Shown here: positions 53,290-62,111 of the stretch, in pieces | How the letters are laid out: each line of letters starts with the position of its first letter | How positions within the stretch are numbered: the stretch's first letter is position 1 | Assembly: GCA_003576695.1 (NCBI GenBank) | Contig: QOZQ01000006.1 | Location: 62,001 to 126,000 of the forward strand | Length of the DNA: 64,000 nucleotides | Source: Taklimakanibacter lacteus | Lineage (GTDB): Bacteria; Pseudomonadota; Alphaproteobacteria; Rhizobiales; Aestuariivirgaceae | Reading direction: 5' to 3' | Position numbers and translations under genes: made by a program | Notes under the pieces: generated by a model | What the model was told of the DNA's origin: nothing | The model's database searches: none | Seen by the model: only the letters and a program-made list of their open reading frames with translations

Positions 53290-54839
53290 CGAAGGTCTTC
53301 ATCCCCGGCGATGCTGCAGCTCTTTCGATGGGCGCCGACAAGGTCGCCGCCGCCATCAGGAGCGAAGCCGACAAGCGCAAACTGAAAATCGAGATCATCC
53401 GCAACGGCTCGCGCGGACTTCTTTATCTCGAGCCGCTGGTCGAGGTCGAAACACCGAAGGGCCGCATCGCCTATGGACCGGTTGCCGCAAAGGATGTGGC
53501 TTCCCTCTTCGACGCCGACTTCCTCAAAGGTGGCAAGCACCGTCTTGGCCACGGGCCGACTGAAGAAATCGACTATCTTAAGAAGCAGGAACGTCTCACT
53601 TTCGCGCGCTGCGGCGTTATCGACCCGCTGTCGATCGAGGACTACATCGCCCATGGCGGCTATGCCGGCCTCAAAACAGCGCTCGCGAAATCGGGCGCCG
53701 AGATCGTCAAGGACGTGACCGACTCCGGCCTGCGCGGCCGTGGCGGTGCCGGCTTCCCGACCGGCATCAAATGGAAGACCGTTCTCGACGCCAGGGCCGA
53801 CCAGAAATATGTCTGCTGCAATGCCGATGAGGGCGACAGCGGCACATTCGCCGACCGCATGCTGATGGAAGGCGATCCGCTGACGCTCATCGAAGGCATG
53901 ACGATTGCCGGCATCGCGACGGGCGCCACAAAGGGCCTCATCTACATCCGCTCCGAATATCCCCATGCCATCGCCAAGATGAAGCAGGCGATCACCAAGG
54001 CGGTGGCGGCACGCTTCCTTGGCGACAACATCCAGGGCTCGGGAAAGAATTTCTCGCTGGTCGTGCGCACCGGCGCCGGCGCCTATATCTGCGGCGAAGA
54101 GACATCCATGCTCGAAAGCCTCGAAGGCAAGCGCGGCATGGTGCGCCCCAAGCCGCCGATCCCGGCGCTCGAAGGCCTGTTCGGCAAGCCGACCGTCATC
54201 AACAACGTGCTGAGCTTCGCCGCAGTGCCGGATATCCTGGCCAAGGGCGCGGAATTCTACAAGAATTACGGCATGGGCCGCTCGCGCGGCACGCTGCCCT
54301 TCCAGCTCGCCGGCAATATCAGGCAGGGCGGTCTCGTCGAGAAGGCTTTCGGCATCACTTTGCGCCAGCTGGTCGAGGAATTCGGCGGCGGCACGCATTC
54401 GGGCCGGCCCGCACGCGCCATCCAGGTGGGTGGGCCGCTCGGCTCTTACGTACCCGTATCGCAATTCGACATGCCGATGGATTACGAGACCTTCGCCGCC
54501 AATGGCGCGATGGTGGGCCATGGCGGCATCGTGGTGTTCGACGACACGGTCGATATGGCTCGGCAGGCGCGCTTCGCCATGGAGTTCTGCGCCATCGAAT
54601 CCTGCGGCAAGTGCACGCCCTGCCGCATCGGTGCGGTGCGCGGCGTCGAGGTGATCGACCGCATCATTGCCGGCATCGAGCGCGACAAGAACCTGATCGT
54701 GCTCGACGACCTCTGCCAGACCATGGTCGACGGTTCGCTCTGCGCCATGGGCGGGTTGACGCCCATGCCGGTGCAAAGCGCCGTCAAGCATTTTCCCGAA
54801 GATTTCGACCGGCCTCCCGTGGCCCGGGCCGCTGAATAG
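53286..54839 (+). CDS. fdsB: NAD-dependent formate dehydrogenase beta subunit
   Basis: 517 residues, NuoF-like with an N-terminal thioredoxin-like part. FMN/NADH site 'GLRGRGGAGFPTGIKWKTV', 'NADEGDSGTFADRMLMEGDP', 'GAGAYICGEETSMLESLEG', and [4Fe-4S] cysteines in 'ESCGKCTPCRIGAVRG' plus a later Cys in 'DDLCQTMVDGSLC'. It reduces NAD+ with electrons from formate. Start and stop are tightly packed between fdsG and fdsA. Confidence 0.95.
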   Translation: MTKVFIPGDAAALSMGADKVAAAIRSEADKRKLKIEIIRNGSRGLLYLEPLVEVETPKGRIAYGPVAAKDVASLFDADFLKGGKHRLGHGPTEEIDYLKKQERLTFARCGVIDPLSIEDYIAHGGYAGLKTALAKSGAEIVKDVTDSGLRGRGGAGFPTGIKWKTVLDARADQKYVCCNADEGDSGTFADRMLMEGDPLTLIEGMTIAGIATGATKGLIYIRSEYPHAIAKMKQAITKAVAARFLGDNIQGSGKNFSLVVRTGAGAYICGEETSMLESLEGKRGMVRPKPPIPALEGLFGKPTVINNVLSFAAVPDILAKGAEFYKNYGMGRSRGTLPFQLAGNIRQGGLVEKAFGITLRQLVEEFGGGTHSGRPARAIQVGGPLGSYVPVSQFDMPMDYETFAANGAMVGHGGIVVFDDTVDMARQARFAMEFCAIESCGKCTPCRIGAVRGVEVIDRIIAGIERDKNLIVLDDLCQTMVDGSLCAMGGLTPMPVQSAVKHFPEDFDRPPVARAAE

Positions 54840-54850
54840 GAGAGCGCGAC

Positions 54851-57736
54851 ATGGATACGCTCATCAAGGAAATCGATTACGGCACGCCGAAGTCCGACAG
54901 CACCAGGATGGTGACGCTCGAGATCGACGGCCATCAGGTCACCGTGCCGGAAGGCACCTCGATCATGCGCGCCGCGATGGAGCTTGGCACCAAGATCCCG
55001 AAGCTCTGCGCCACCGATTCGATGAAGAGCTTCGGCTCCTGCCGGCTGTGCCTGGTCGAGATCGAAGGCCGCAAGGGCACGCCCGCCTCCTGCACCACGC
55101 CGGTTGCTCCCGGCATCAAAGTCAAGACCCAGACCGACCACCTGGCCGATCTCCGCCGCGGCGTGATGGAGCTCTATATCTCAGACCATCCGCTCGACTG
55201 TCTCACCTGCGCCGCCAATGGCGACTGCGAATTGCAGGACATGGCGGGAGCGGTGGGCTTGCGCGAGGTGCGTTATGGCTATGAGGGCGACAACCACGTC
55301 TTCGCCAGGAGCAACGGCTCGGAGAATTTCCGCTACAAGCCCAAGGACGAGAGCAACCCCTATTTCACTTTCGATCCGGCCAAATGCATCGTCTGCTCGC
55401 GCTGCGTGCGCGCCTGCGAAGAGGTGCAGGGCACTTTCGCGCTCACCATCGACGGGCGCGGCTTCGCGTCCCATGTCTCGGCCGGCATGGACGAGGATTT
55501 CCTCGCCTCCGAATGCGTCTCTTGTGGCGCCTGCGTGCAGGCCTGCCCGACGGCGACGCTGACCGAGAAGTCGATCATCGCCAAGGGTCAGCCCGATCAT
55601 TCGGTGGTGACGACCTGCGCCTATTGCGGCGTCGGCTGCTCCTTCAAGGCCGAGATGAAGGGCGATGAGGTCGTGCGCATGATGCCCTACAAGGATGGCG
55701 GCGCCAATGAGGGCCATTCCTGCGTGAAGGGCCGCTTCGCCTGGGGCTATGCCACCCACAACGACCGCATGATGAAGCCCATGGTGCGCGACAAGATCAC
55801 CGATCCGTGGCGCGAAGTGTCATGGGACGAGGCGATCGATTTCACCGCCAGGCGCTTCAAGGAGATCCAGACCAGGCATGGCGTGGGTTCGGTCGGCGCC
55901 ATCACCTCCTCGCGCTGCACCAATGAGGAAGTCTATGTGGTGCAGAAGATGGTCCGCGCCGCCTTCCACAACAACAATGTCGATACCTGCGCCCGCGTCT
56001 GCCATTCGCCCACGGGCTATGGCCTGAGCAAGACCTTCGGCACCTCCGCCGGCACCCAGGATTTCAAGTCGGTCGACAAGGCCGATGTGATCATGATCAT
56101 CGGCGCCAACCCGACCGATGGCCATCCGGTCTTCGCCTCACGCATGAAGAAGCGCCTGCGCGAAGGCGCCAGGCTCATCGTCGTCGATCCGCGCCGCACC
56201 GATATCGTGCGTTCGCCGCATATCGAGGCCGAGTATCATCTGCCCCTGCAGCCAGGCACCAATGTCGCCGTCGTCAATGCATTGGCCCATGTCGTGGTGA
56301 CGGAAGGCCTGGTGAAGCGCGACTATGTGGCCGAGCGTTGCGAGCCGGATGATTTTGCCCGCTGGGAAAAATTCATTGCCGATCCGAAGAACTCGCCCGA
56401 GGCGCTGGAGGCCATCACCGGCGTCAAGGCGGAGGATGTCCGCGCCGCGGCGCGGCTTTATGCGACGGCCGGCAATGGCGCCATCTATTACGGACTGGGC
56501 GTCACCGAGCACAGCCAGGGCTCGACCATGGTGATGGGCATGGCCAATCTGGCCATGGCGACCGGCAATATCGGCCGTGAAGGTGTCGGCGTTAACCCGC
56601 TGCGCGGCCAGAACAATGTCCAGGGCTCCTGCGACATGGGTTCGTTCCCGCATGAATTCACCGGCTACCGTCATATTTCCGACAACACGGTGCGCGACCT
56701 CTTCGAGAAGGTGTGGAGCACCGCGCTCGATCCGGAGCCGGGCCTGCGCATCCCCAACATGTTCTCGGCCGCCATTGACGGCTCGTTCAGGGGCCTCTTT
56801 GTGCAGGGTGAGGACATCGCGCAATCCGATCCCAACACCAAGCATGTCAACTCCGCGCTTGAGTCGCTCGAATGCCTCGTCGTGCAGGATCTCTTCCTCA
56901 ATGAGACGGCGGCCTTCGCCCATGTCTTCCTGCCCGGCACCTCCTTCCTCGAGAAGGACGGCACCTTCACCAATGCCGAGCGCCGCATCAACCGCGTGCG
57001 CCCGGTGATGGCGCCGAAGCAGGGCATGCAGGAATGGGAAGTCGTGGCCCGGATCGCGACCGCCATGGGCTATCCGATGAGCTATTCATCGGGCGCCGAA
57101 ATTATGGACGAGATCGCCAAGGTGACGCCGACCTTCGCCGGCGTCAGCTTCGAGAAGCTCGATCGCCTGGGCTCGGTGCAATGGCCGTGCAATGACGCAG
57201 CCCCCGAGGGAACGCCGACCATGCATGTCGGGAAGTTCGTGCGTGGCAAGGGCCGCTTCATGCTCACCGAATTCGTAGCCACCGATGAGCGCACCAACCG
57301 CTCCTTCCCGCTGATCCTGACGACGGGCCGGATTCTGAGCCAGTACAATGTCGGCGCCCAGACGCGGCGCACCGCCAATGTCGCCTGGCATCCCGAGGAC
57401 GTGCTCGAGATCCACCCGCATGATGCCGAAGTGCGCGGCATAAGGGAGGGCTCGATGGTGTCTCTCACGAGCCGCATCGGCGCCATCACCTTGCGCGCCG
57501 TCATCGCCGACCGCATGCCGCAAGGTGTCGTCTACACCACCTTCCACCATCCGGTCACCGGCGCCAATGTGATCACCACCGAATATTCCGACTGGGCCAC
57601 CAATTGCCCGGAATACAAGGTGACCGCGGTGCAAGTGACTCCGTCCAACCAGCCCTCCGACTGGCGGACGGAATGGGAGCAGCGCGAGACCGAGCACAAG
57701 CGCGTCGCCATCAAGCCGCTGGTCGCGGCCGAGTAG
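54851..57736 (+). CDS. fdsA: NAD-dependent formate dehydrogenase alpha (molybdenum) subunit
   Basis: 961 residues. From the N-terminus: [2Fe-2S] ('GSCRLCLVEIEG', 'PASCTTPV'), His-Cys3 [4Fe-4S] ('HPLDCLTCAANGDCELQ'), two ferredoxin-type clusters ('CIVCSRCVRACE', 'CVSCGACVQACPTATL'), then the bis-MGD part with 'CAYCGVGCSFKAE' (~residue 256) and the Mo-ligand Cys384-His385 in 'TCARVCHSPTGYGL'. This is Cys-type, not Sec. It oxidises formate to CO2 in the cytoplasm. All expected ligands are present. Confidence 0.97.
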   Translation: MDTLIKEIDYGTPKSDSTRMVTLEIDGHQVTVPEGTSIMRAAMELGTKIPKLCATDSMKSFGSCRLCLVEIEGRKGTPASCTTPVAPGIKVKTQTDHLADLRRGVMELYISDHPLDCLTCAANGDCELQDMAGAVGLREVRYGYEGDNHVFARSNGSENFRYKPKDESNPYFTFDPAKCIVCSRCVRACEEVQGTFALTIDGRGFASHVSAGMDEDFLASECVSCGACVQACPTATLTEKSIIAKGQPDHSVVTTCAYCGVGCSFKAEMKGDEVVRMMPYKDGGANEGHSCVKGRFAWGYATHNDRMMKPMVRDKITDPWREVSWDEAIDFTARRFKEIQTRHGVGSVGAITSSRCTNEEVYVVQKMVRAAFHNNNVDTCARVCHSPTGYGLSKTFGTSAGTQDFKSVDKADVIMIIGANPTDGHPVFASRMKKRLREGARLIVVDPRRTDIVRSPHIEAEYHLPLQPGTNVAVVNALAHVVVTEGLVKRDYVAERCEPDDFARWEKFIADPKNSPEALEAITGVKAEDVRAAARLYATAGNGAIYYGLGVTEHSQGSTMVMGMANLAMATGNIGREGVGVNPLRGQNNVQGSCDMGSFPHEFTGYRHISDNTVRDLFEKVWSTALDPEPGLRIPNMFSAAIDGSFRGLFVQGEDIAQSDPNTKHVNSALESLECLVVQDLFLNETAAFAHVFLPGTSFLEKDGTFTNAERRINRVRPVMAPKQGMQEWEVVARIATAMGYPMSYSSGAEIMDEIAKVTPTFAGVSFEKLDRLGSVQWPCNDAAPEGTPTMHVGKFVRGKGRFMLTEFVATDERTNRSFPLILTTGRILSQYNVGAQTRRTANVAWHPEDVLEIHPHDAEVRGIREGSMVSLTSRIGAITLRAVIADRMPQGVVYTTFHHPVTGANVITTEYSDWATNCPEYKVTAVQVTPSNQPSDWRTEWEQRETEHKRVAIKPLVAAE

Positions 57737-57740
57737 GCTG

Positions 57741-58544
57741 ATGACCGTGCGGCCCGATCTTCCCCGCGATGCCGAGCGCGCGACATCGCGCCCGGCCGAG
57801 GGGCGGCTGTACCGCGCCGATGGCTCGAATACGGGCCTCGTCTGGCAATTGCCGGAGGAAGTGCCGGTGGCGATCATGCACAATTCGGTCTCGACCGCGG
57901 TGATGATGGCGACTCCTGCCGATCTGGAGGATTTCGCCGTCGGCTTCTCGCTGTCGGAAGGCTTCGTCACCGACGCGGCCTCCATCCGCAATGTCGTGGC
58001 GCTGAGCGTCGAGAACGGCTTCTGCGTCGATATCGCGGTCGATGAGAAGGCTCTGAAGCCCCGCACCGCCCGGGCACTCGAAGGCCGCACCGGTTGCGGC
58101 CTGTGCGGTGTCGAGGACATTGCCGATGTCGTCAAGCCGACGGCGCCCGTCAAGCAAGCCTTCGCGCTCGATCCTGTTTCGGTCCAGAGAGCCTTCGCCG
58201 GCCTGCCGGTCCTTCAGCCGATGAATCGCGTCAATCATTCCGTCCATGCCGCCGCCTGGGTGACGCCCCAAGGCGAGATCAGGCTGGTGCGCGAGGATAT
58301 CGGCCGCCACAATGCGCTCGACAAATTGCTCGGCGCGGTGACGCGCCAGGGCCTCGATCGCAATTCAGGCTTCGTCGCCATGACCAGCCGCTGCAGTTTC
58401 GAGCTGGTGCAGAAATGCGCGCAAATGGGAATTGCCCATCTGGTCACCATCTCGGCGCCGACCGGTCTTGCCCTCCATCTGGCGCAAGGGGCGGGCATGA
58501 CTCTCGCCAGCCGCTCGCCCGACGGCATTGTATGCTTTCACTAG
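57741..58544 (+). CDS. fdhD: formate dehydrogenase accessory sulfurtransferase
   Basis: 267 residues. Called FdhD or FdsC. It delivers sulfur to the molybdenum cofactor of FdsA using the CxxC in 'GRTGCGLCGVED'. Other marks: 'VAIMHNSVSTAVMMATPADLEDFAVGFSLSEGF', 'HAAAWVTPQGEIRLVREDIGRHNALDKLLG', 'TSRCSFELVQKCAQMGI'. Starts 4 nt after fdsA. A hairpin repeat lies between it and fdsD. Confidence 0.95.
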   Translation: MTVRPDLPRDAERATSRPAEGRLYRADGSNTGLVWQLPEEVPVAIMHNSVSTAVMMATPADLEDFAVGFSLSEGFVTDAASIRNVVALSVENGFCVDIAVDEKALKPRTARALEGRTGCGLCGVEDIADVVKPTAPVKQAFALDPVSVQRAFAGLPVLQPMNRVNHSVHAAAWVTPQGEIRLVREDIGRHNALDKLLGAVTRQGLDRNSGFVAMTSRCSFELVQKCAQMGIAHLVTISAPTGLALHLAQGAGMTLASRSPDGIVCFH

Positions 58545-58586
58545 CATCGGCCCGAAAAGTTGCAGACTTTTCGGAAAAGCCGATGC
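58544..58586. repeat. two-step palindromic hairpin inside the fds operon
   Basis: Outer arms gcatcggc (58544-58551) and gccgatgc (58579-58586); inner arms ccgaaaagt (58552-58560) and acttttcgg (58566-58574); 5-nt loop. It begins at the last base of fdhD and ends 25 nt before fdsD. Same build as 23920-23967. A half copy of the outer arm lies at 27939-27946. It may tune stability of the mRNA for fdsD. Confidence 0.85.
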
Positions 58587-58611
58587 GACGAGTAAATGAA
58601 CAGGATTGAAT

Positions 58612-58827
58612 ATGAGCGATCACAAAGAGATCCAGCGCATGGCGAACCAGATCGCCAAGGCTTTCGGGGCCTATCCCGAGGAGCAGGCGATCAAGGAAAC
58701 CGCCAATCATATCAAATCCTTCTGGGATCCGCGCATGCGCAAGCAACTGGCCGAGATCATCGCCAGGGACAAGACAGCCCTGAACCCTGTGGCTCTCGCT
58801 GCCGGCAGGCAACTCGGTCTGGGCTGA
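58612..58827 (+). CDS. fdsD: NAD-dependent formate dehydrogenase delta subunit
   Basis: 71 residues. 'IQRMANQIAKAFGAYPEEQAIKETANHIKSFWDPRMRKQLAEII' is the FdsD signature. FdsD is needed for full activity and joins FdsA and FdsC in cofactor insertion; it has no cluster of its own. The start used is ATG at 58612; a TTG at 58606 would add two residues. Last gene of the fds operon. Confidence 0.92.
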   Translation: MSDHKEIQRMANQIAKAFGAYPEEQAIKETANHIKSFWDPRMRKQLAEIIARDKTALNPVALAAGRQLGLG

Positions 58828-58900
58828 GACGAAACCCCTTCGGAATCGGCCTCCAGGCCATCTTTTCTCCGCCTCAATTGCCGGTTAGACAGTTCCGGCG

Positions 58901-59704
58901 ATGGGCGAACAATCTCCTTTTCCGACGGTCCTGATCACCGGCGCCTCGGGCGGCATCGGCGAGGCCTTTGCCCATGTGGCGGCGGCCGAAGGCCATCCTT
59001 TGATCCTGGTGGCGCGCACCGAGGCCGAATTGCACCGGGTGCGCGGCGTGGTCATTGCCCGCTATGCGGTGCCGGTGTCGATCATCGTGCTCGACCTCGG
59101 CAAGCCCGGCGCCTGCGACGAGCTCGCCAATGAGCTGGAAGCCCGCAAGCTCGTCCCCGACATCCTCATCAACAATGCCGGTTTCGGCCTCATCGGCAAG
59201 GCGGCCGAGCTGTCGCGCGCCGACCAGCTGCAGATGATCGACCTGAATGTCCGTGCACTGACCGATCTCACCTTGCGCTTCCTTCCCGGCATGATCGCCA
59301 AGGGGTCGGGCGGCATCATCAATGTCGCCTCGACCGCAGGCTTCATGCCCGGCCCCAATATGGCGGTCTATTTCGCCACCAAGGCCTATGTCCTTTCCTT
59401 CACCGACGCGCTCTATGAGGAGACCAAGGGCTCGGGCGTGACGCTGACCAATTTGAGCCCCGGCCCGGTCGAGACCGGCTTCCAGCGCCGCGCCGGCATG
59501 AAGCAGGCACGCTCCTTGAGCCGTGTGGTGCCCAAGACCGCCATGGCTGTCGCCCAGGCGGGCTGGGCCGGCTTCAAGGCAGGTGAGCGCGTGGTCGTGC
59601 CGGGCACCATGAACAAGCTGGCCGCCTATGCGCTGAGGGGCGCGCCGCGCCGGGTGATCCTGCCGGTCCTCAAGCGCGCCATGGGCATGGCGAAAGCGCG
59701 CTGA
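58901..59704 (+). CDS. short-chain dehydrogenase/reductase, DltE-like
   Basis: 267 residues. NAD(P) site 'ITGASGGIGEAFAHVAAAEGH', 'NNAGFGLIGKAAELS', active-site Ser in 'NVASTAGFMPGP' and Tyr-Lys in 'AVYFATKAYVLSF', then 'NLSPGPVETGFQ'. The type is like the COG0300 group (DltE/YqjQ), often acting on lipids or ketones. Substrate unknown. 73 nt after fdsD; probably a separate unit. Confidence 0.87.
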   Translation: MGEQSPFPTVLITGASGGIGEAFAHVAAAEGHPLILVARTEAELHRVRGVVIARYAVPVSIIVLDLGKPGACDELANELEARKLVPDILINNAGFGLIGKAAELSRADQLQMIDLNVRALTDLTLRFLPGMIAKGSGGIINVASTAGFMPGPNMAVYFATKAYVLSFTDALYEETKGSGVTLTNLSPGPVETGFQRRAGMKQARSLSRVVPKTAMAVAQAGWAGFKAGERVVVPGTMNKLAAYALRGAPRRVILPVLKRAMGMAKAR

Positions 59705-59804
59705 CGCGACGGCCGCGGATAAAATTCCGCCAATTTTGCGCATGCCAGCCATCGGCGGGCCTCCTCTCGACGCTTGCCGGAATTTTGTGTCACCCTTGCG
59801 AATC

Positions 59805-60518
59805 ATGGCTTCCGGCAAGATCCTGATCATCCTTCATTCCGAGACCTCCTCGCCCGGCCGCGTCGGGCACATGCTGGAGGAGCGGGGCTACCTGCTCGAC
59901 ATCCGCCGGCCCTGTCTGGGCGACAGCCTGCCCGAGACACTGGCCGAGCATGAGGGCGCCGCGATCTTCGGCGGTCCGATGAGCGCCAATGACTGCGACG
60001 CCTTCATCCGCGATGAGACCGACTGGATCGCCGTCCCGCTCAAGGAGAAAAAGCCCTTTCTCGGCATCTGCCTCGGCGCCCAGATGCTGGCACGCCATCT
60101 CGGCGGCAAGGTTGGCCCGCATGATGAGGGCCTGGTCGAGATCGGCTACTATCCGCTCGTCCCCACTGATGAGGGCCGCAAGCTTGGGCCCTGGCCCGCC
60201 ACTGTCTATCACTGGCATCGCGAGGGCTTCACTCTGACACAGGGCTGCGAGCTCCTCGCCCAGGGTGAGACCTTCGCCAACCAGGCCTTCCGCTATGATG
60301 ATGTGGCCTATGGCTTGCAATTCCATCCCGAGGTCACGCGCCTCATGATGCATCGCTGGTCTGTCAGGGGCGCCCATCGTTTCGCGCTCAAAGGCGCACA
60401 GCATGGCGCCGAGCATCTCTCAGGTCAGATTCAATATGACGCGCCGGTGCGCCAATGGCTCACGGGTTTCCTTGATCACTGGCTGAAACCCTCGCCCGCC
60501 AAGCAAGCCATGGCTTGA
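59805..60518 (+). CDS. class I glutamine amidotransferase-like protein (GMP synthase-like)
   Basis: 237 residues. Nucleophile Cys in 'FLGICLGAQMLARHLGG' and His-Glu in 'GLQFHPEVTRLM' complete the class I triad. No synthetase domain is present. Stand-alone proteins of this kind include gamma-glutamyl hydrolases (PuuD-like) and unknown amidotransferases. 'MASGKILIILHSETSSPGRVGHMLEERG' marks the start at 59805. Followed by a structured region and a terminator on the same strand. Confidence 0.88.
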   Translation: MASGKILIILHSETSSPGRVGHMLEERGYLLDIRRPCLGDSLPETLAEHEGAAIFGGPMSANDCDAFIRDETDWIAVPLKEKKPFLGICLGAQMLARHLGGKVGPHDEGLVEIGYYPLVPTDEGRKLGPWPATVYHWHREGFTLTQGCELLAQGETFANQAFRYDDVAYGLQFHPEVTRLMMHRWSVRGAHRFALKGAQHGAEHLSGQIQYDAPVRQWLTGFLDHWLKPSPAKQAMA

Positions 60519-60655
60519 CTTGCCCCCAGGTTATAGGACAGGCTCTTCACCATCTATTAACTATCTGAAAAAGTTCAATTTTTAGCTATTTGGAAACTTC
60601 GCTGCGCCATCATCCTCGGCAAGGCTCTCGAGGGTGAATTTGAGCGGGGCCGCGG

Positions 60656-60681
60656 CCGGGATAGGGTATTGCGTACCCGGC
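60656..60681 (+). other. hairpin upstream of terminator, possible small RNA part
   Basis: GGGTA-TTGCG-TACCC with extra CCGG pairs outside, 12 nt before the terminator at 60693. Two tandem stems ending in a T-run are typical of a small RNA or a structured 3' UTR. No promoter was found with confidence between 60519 and 60650. Confidence 0.35.
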
Positions 60682-60692
60682 GGAAATTCTGG

Positions 60693-60724
60693 AACGGGGA
60701 GCGCCTGTGGCCTCCCCGTTTTTT
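60693..60724 (+). terminator. intrinsic terminator, plus strand
   Basis: Stem aacggggag / ctccccgtt (9 bp) with a 10-nt loop and a six-T run, 175 nt after the amidotransferase stop and ahead of the convergent tautomerase gene. The best intrinsic terminator in the window with the one at 9879. Confidence 0.88.
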
Positions 60725-60771
60725 CTTCGTGGCCAGGCCCGACCCGGCCATCCAGTTCCTGACGCGGCCGG

Positions 60772-60981
60772 TCAGCCCTTGCTTCGCAGCGTCTCGACAT
60801 CGGTTTCGCCCACATACCAGTCGCGGGCGAGAACCTCCTCGAAGACGACCCAGACATCATTCTTCGTGAGTCCGGTCTCCCTGGTGATCGCGTCAGTCAC
60901 CGCCTGGCTGATCCGGGCTTTCTTGCCCTTCGGATCGGCGGCGATGACCTCCTTGACGATGCGGATATTGACGAAAGGCAT
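60772..60981 (-). CDS. tautomerase-family (4-oxalocrotonate tautomerase-like) protein
   Basis: 69 residues. After Met removal the N-terminal Pro ('MPFVNIRIVKEVI') would be the catalytic base. 'ARISQAVTDAITRETGLTKNDVWVVFEEVLARDWYVG' is the rest of the 4-OT fold, with conserved Trp. Substrate unknown. It starts 9 nt after the SMP-30 gene and is probably co-transcribed. Confidence 0.9.
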   Translation of the reverse strand: MPFVNIRIVKEVIAADPKGKKARISQAVTDAITRETGLTKNDVWVVFEEVLARDWYVGETDVETLRSKG

Positions 60982-60990
60982 GGCCGCACC

Positions 60991-61908
60991 TCAGCAGAGC
61001 TTGACTCCATTGACCATCAGGCGCACCGCATAGAGCGACGTCGTCCCGCAGATATAGAGGACATTGCGCTTGTTCCCGCCCCAGGCGCAGTTGGCCACCA
61101 CTTCCGGCACCTTGACCTTGCCGATCAGCGTGCCGTCCGGGTCGTAGCAATGGATGCCGTCGGCGGCACTGGTCCAGATGCGCCCATCGGTGTCGAGCCG
61201 GAAGCCGTCGAACAGACCGGCTGTGCAATCGGCGAACACTTCACCGCCCGAGACCTTGTTCTTGTCGCTGACCTTGAACACCCGCATATGGGCCGGATTC
61301 TGCGCGCCGTGGGTGCGCCCGGTATCGACGACATAGAGCAGCTTCTCGTCCGGCGAGAAAGCGATGCCGTTGGGGCGCACCATGTCGGTGATCACCGCCT
61401 CGATCTCTCCCTTCTTCGGATCGATGCGATAGACATGACAGGCGCCGATCTCGCTTTCGGCCTTGTTGCCCTCATAGTCGCTGTCGATGCCATAGGCGGG
61501 ATCGGTGAACCAGATCGAGCCGTCCGATTTCACCACCACGTCATTGGGTGAATTGAGGCGCTTGCCCTTCCATTTGTCGGCGAGCGTGGTGACCGAGCCG
61601 TCATGCTCGGTACGGCTGACGCGCCGCCCGCCATGCTCGCAGGTGATGAGCCGGCCCTTGCGGTCGGTGGTGTTGCCGTTGCTGTTGCCGGCAGGCTGGC
61701 GGAAAACCGAGACCGAACCATCGGTCTCGTCATAGCGCAGCATGCGGTCGTTCGGGATATCGGACCAGACGAGGAAGCGCCCGGCCGGGAAATAGACCGG
61801 CCCCTCGGCCCAGCGGCAGCCGGTATGGAGCTTGTCGACATGCGCATTGCTGTTGAACAGGCGCGCAAAGCGTGTGTCGAGGACCTCGTAATAGTCGGAA
61901 GTAGCCAT
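60991..61908 (-). CDS. SMP-30/gluconolactonase-family lactonase
   Basis: 305 residues, six-bladed beta-propeller. Metal ligands appear in 'WAEGPVYFPAGRFLVWSD' (Glu), 'SPNDVVVKSDGSIWFTDPAYGID' (Asn) and 'RPNGIAFSPDEKLLYVVDTGR' with a later 'GFRLDTDGRIWTSAADG' (Asp). It should open a sugar or other lactone in the cytoplasm; no signal peptide is present from the start at 61908. The frame stays open up to 62049, but GGTGGAAAG supports 61908. First of a two-gene unit with the tautomerase. Confidence 0.88.
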   Translation of the reverse strand: MATSDYYEVLDTRFARLFNSNAHVDKLHTGCRWAEGPVYFPAGRFLVWSDIPNDRMLRYDETDGSVSVFRQPAGNSNGNTTDRKGRLITCEHGGRRVSRTEHDGSVTTLADKWKGKRLNSPNDVVVKSDGSIWFTDPAYGIDSDYEGNKAESEIGACHVYRIDPKKGEIEAVITDMVRPNGIAFSPDEKLLYVVDTGRTHGAQNPAHMRVFKVSDKNKVSGGEVFADCTAGLFDGFRLDTDGRIWTSAADGIHCYDPDGTLIGKVKVPEVVANCAWGGNKRNVLYICGTTSLYAVRLMVNGVKLC

Positions 61909-62111
61909 CTTTCCACCTTTTGAAGTTCTGATTGCCCGGAGGGAAAAAACGGGAAAGTCGGGAGGGATAACGCTCAATCTGGCAAGAATCACCCGCTCTG
62001 TCACGCTGGATAGCTCGAAAAAGAACAGAATCCACCCCAAATGGGACATGACGGCATATCGCCGTGCTCCTCAAATCCCGCCCTAAGCCTGGATGGGGAA
62101 GGGTGAGCATC

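Noticed and set aside
53166-54791. Long open frame on the minus strand opposite fdsB
   Set aside because: It is the antisense of a clear fdsB gene in high-GC DNA; composition is low-complexity (Arg, His, Ala, Asp rich) and shows no family motif.
54851-57736. Selenocysteine codon in the formate dehydrogenase
   Set aside because: The Mo ligand position is Cys (TGC) and no in-frame TGA occurs.
60582-60860. Minus-strand frame across the terminator near 60700
   Set aside because: It crosses a strong plus-strand terminator and overlaps the tautomerase gene; no ribosome site or family match was seen.
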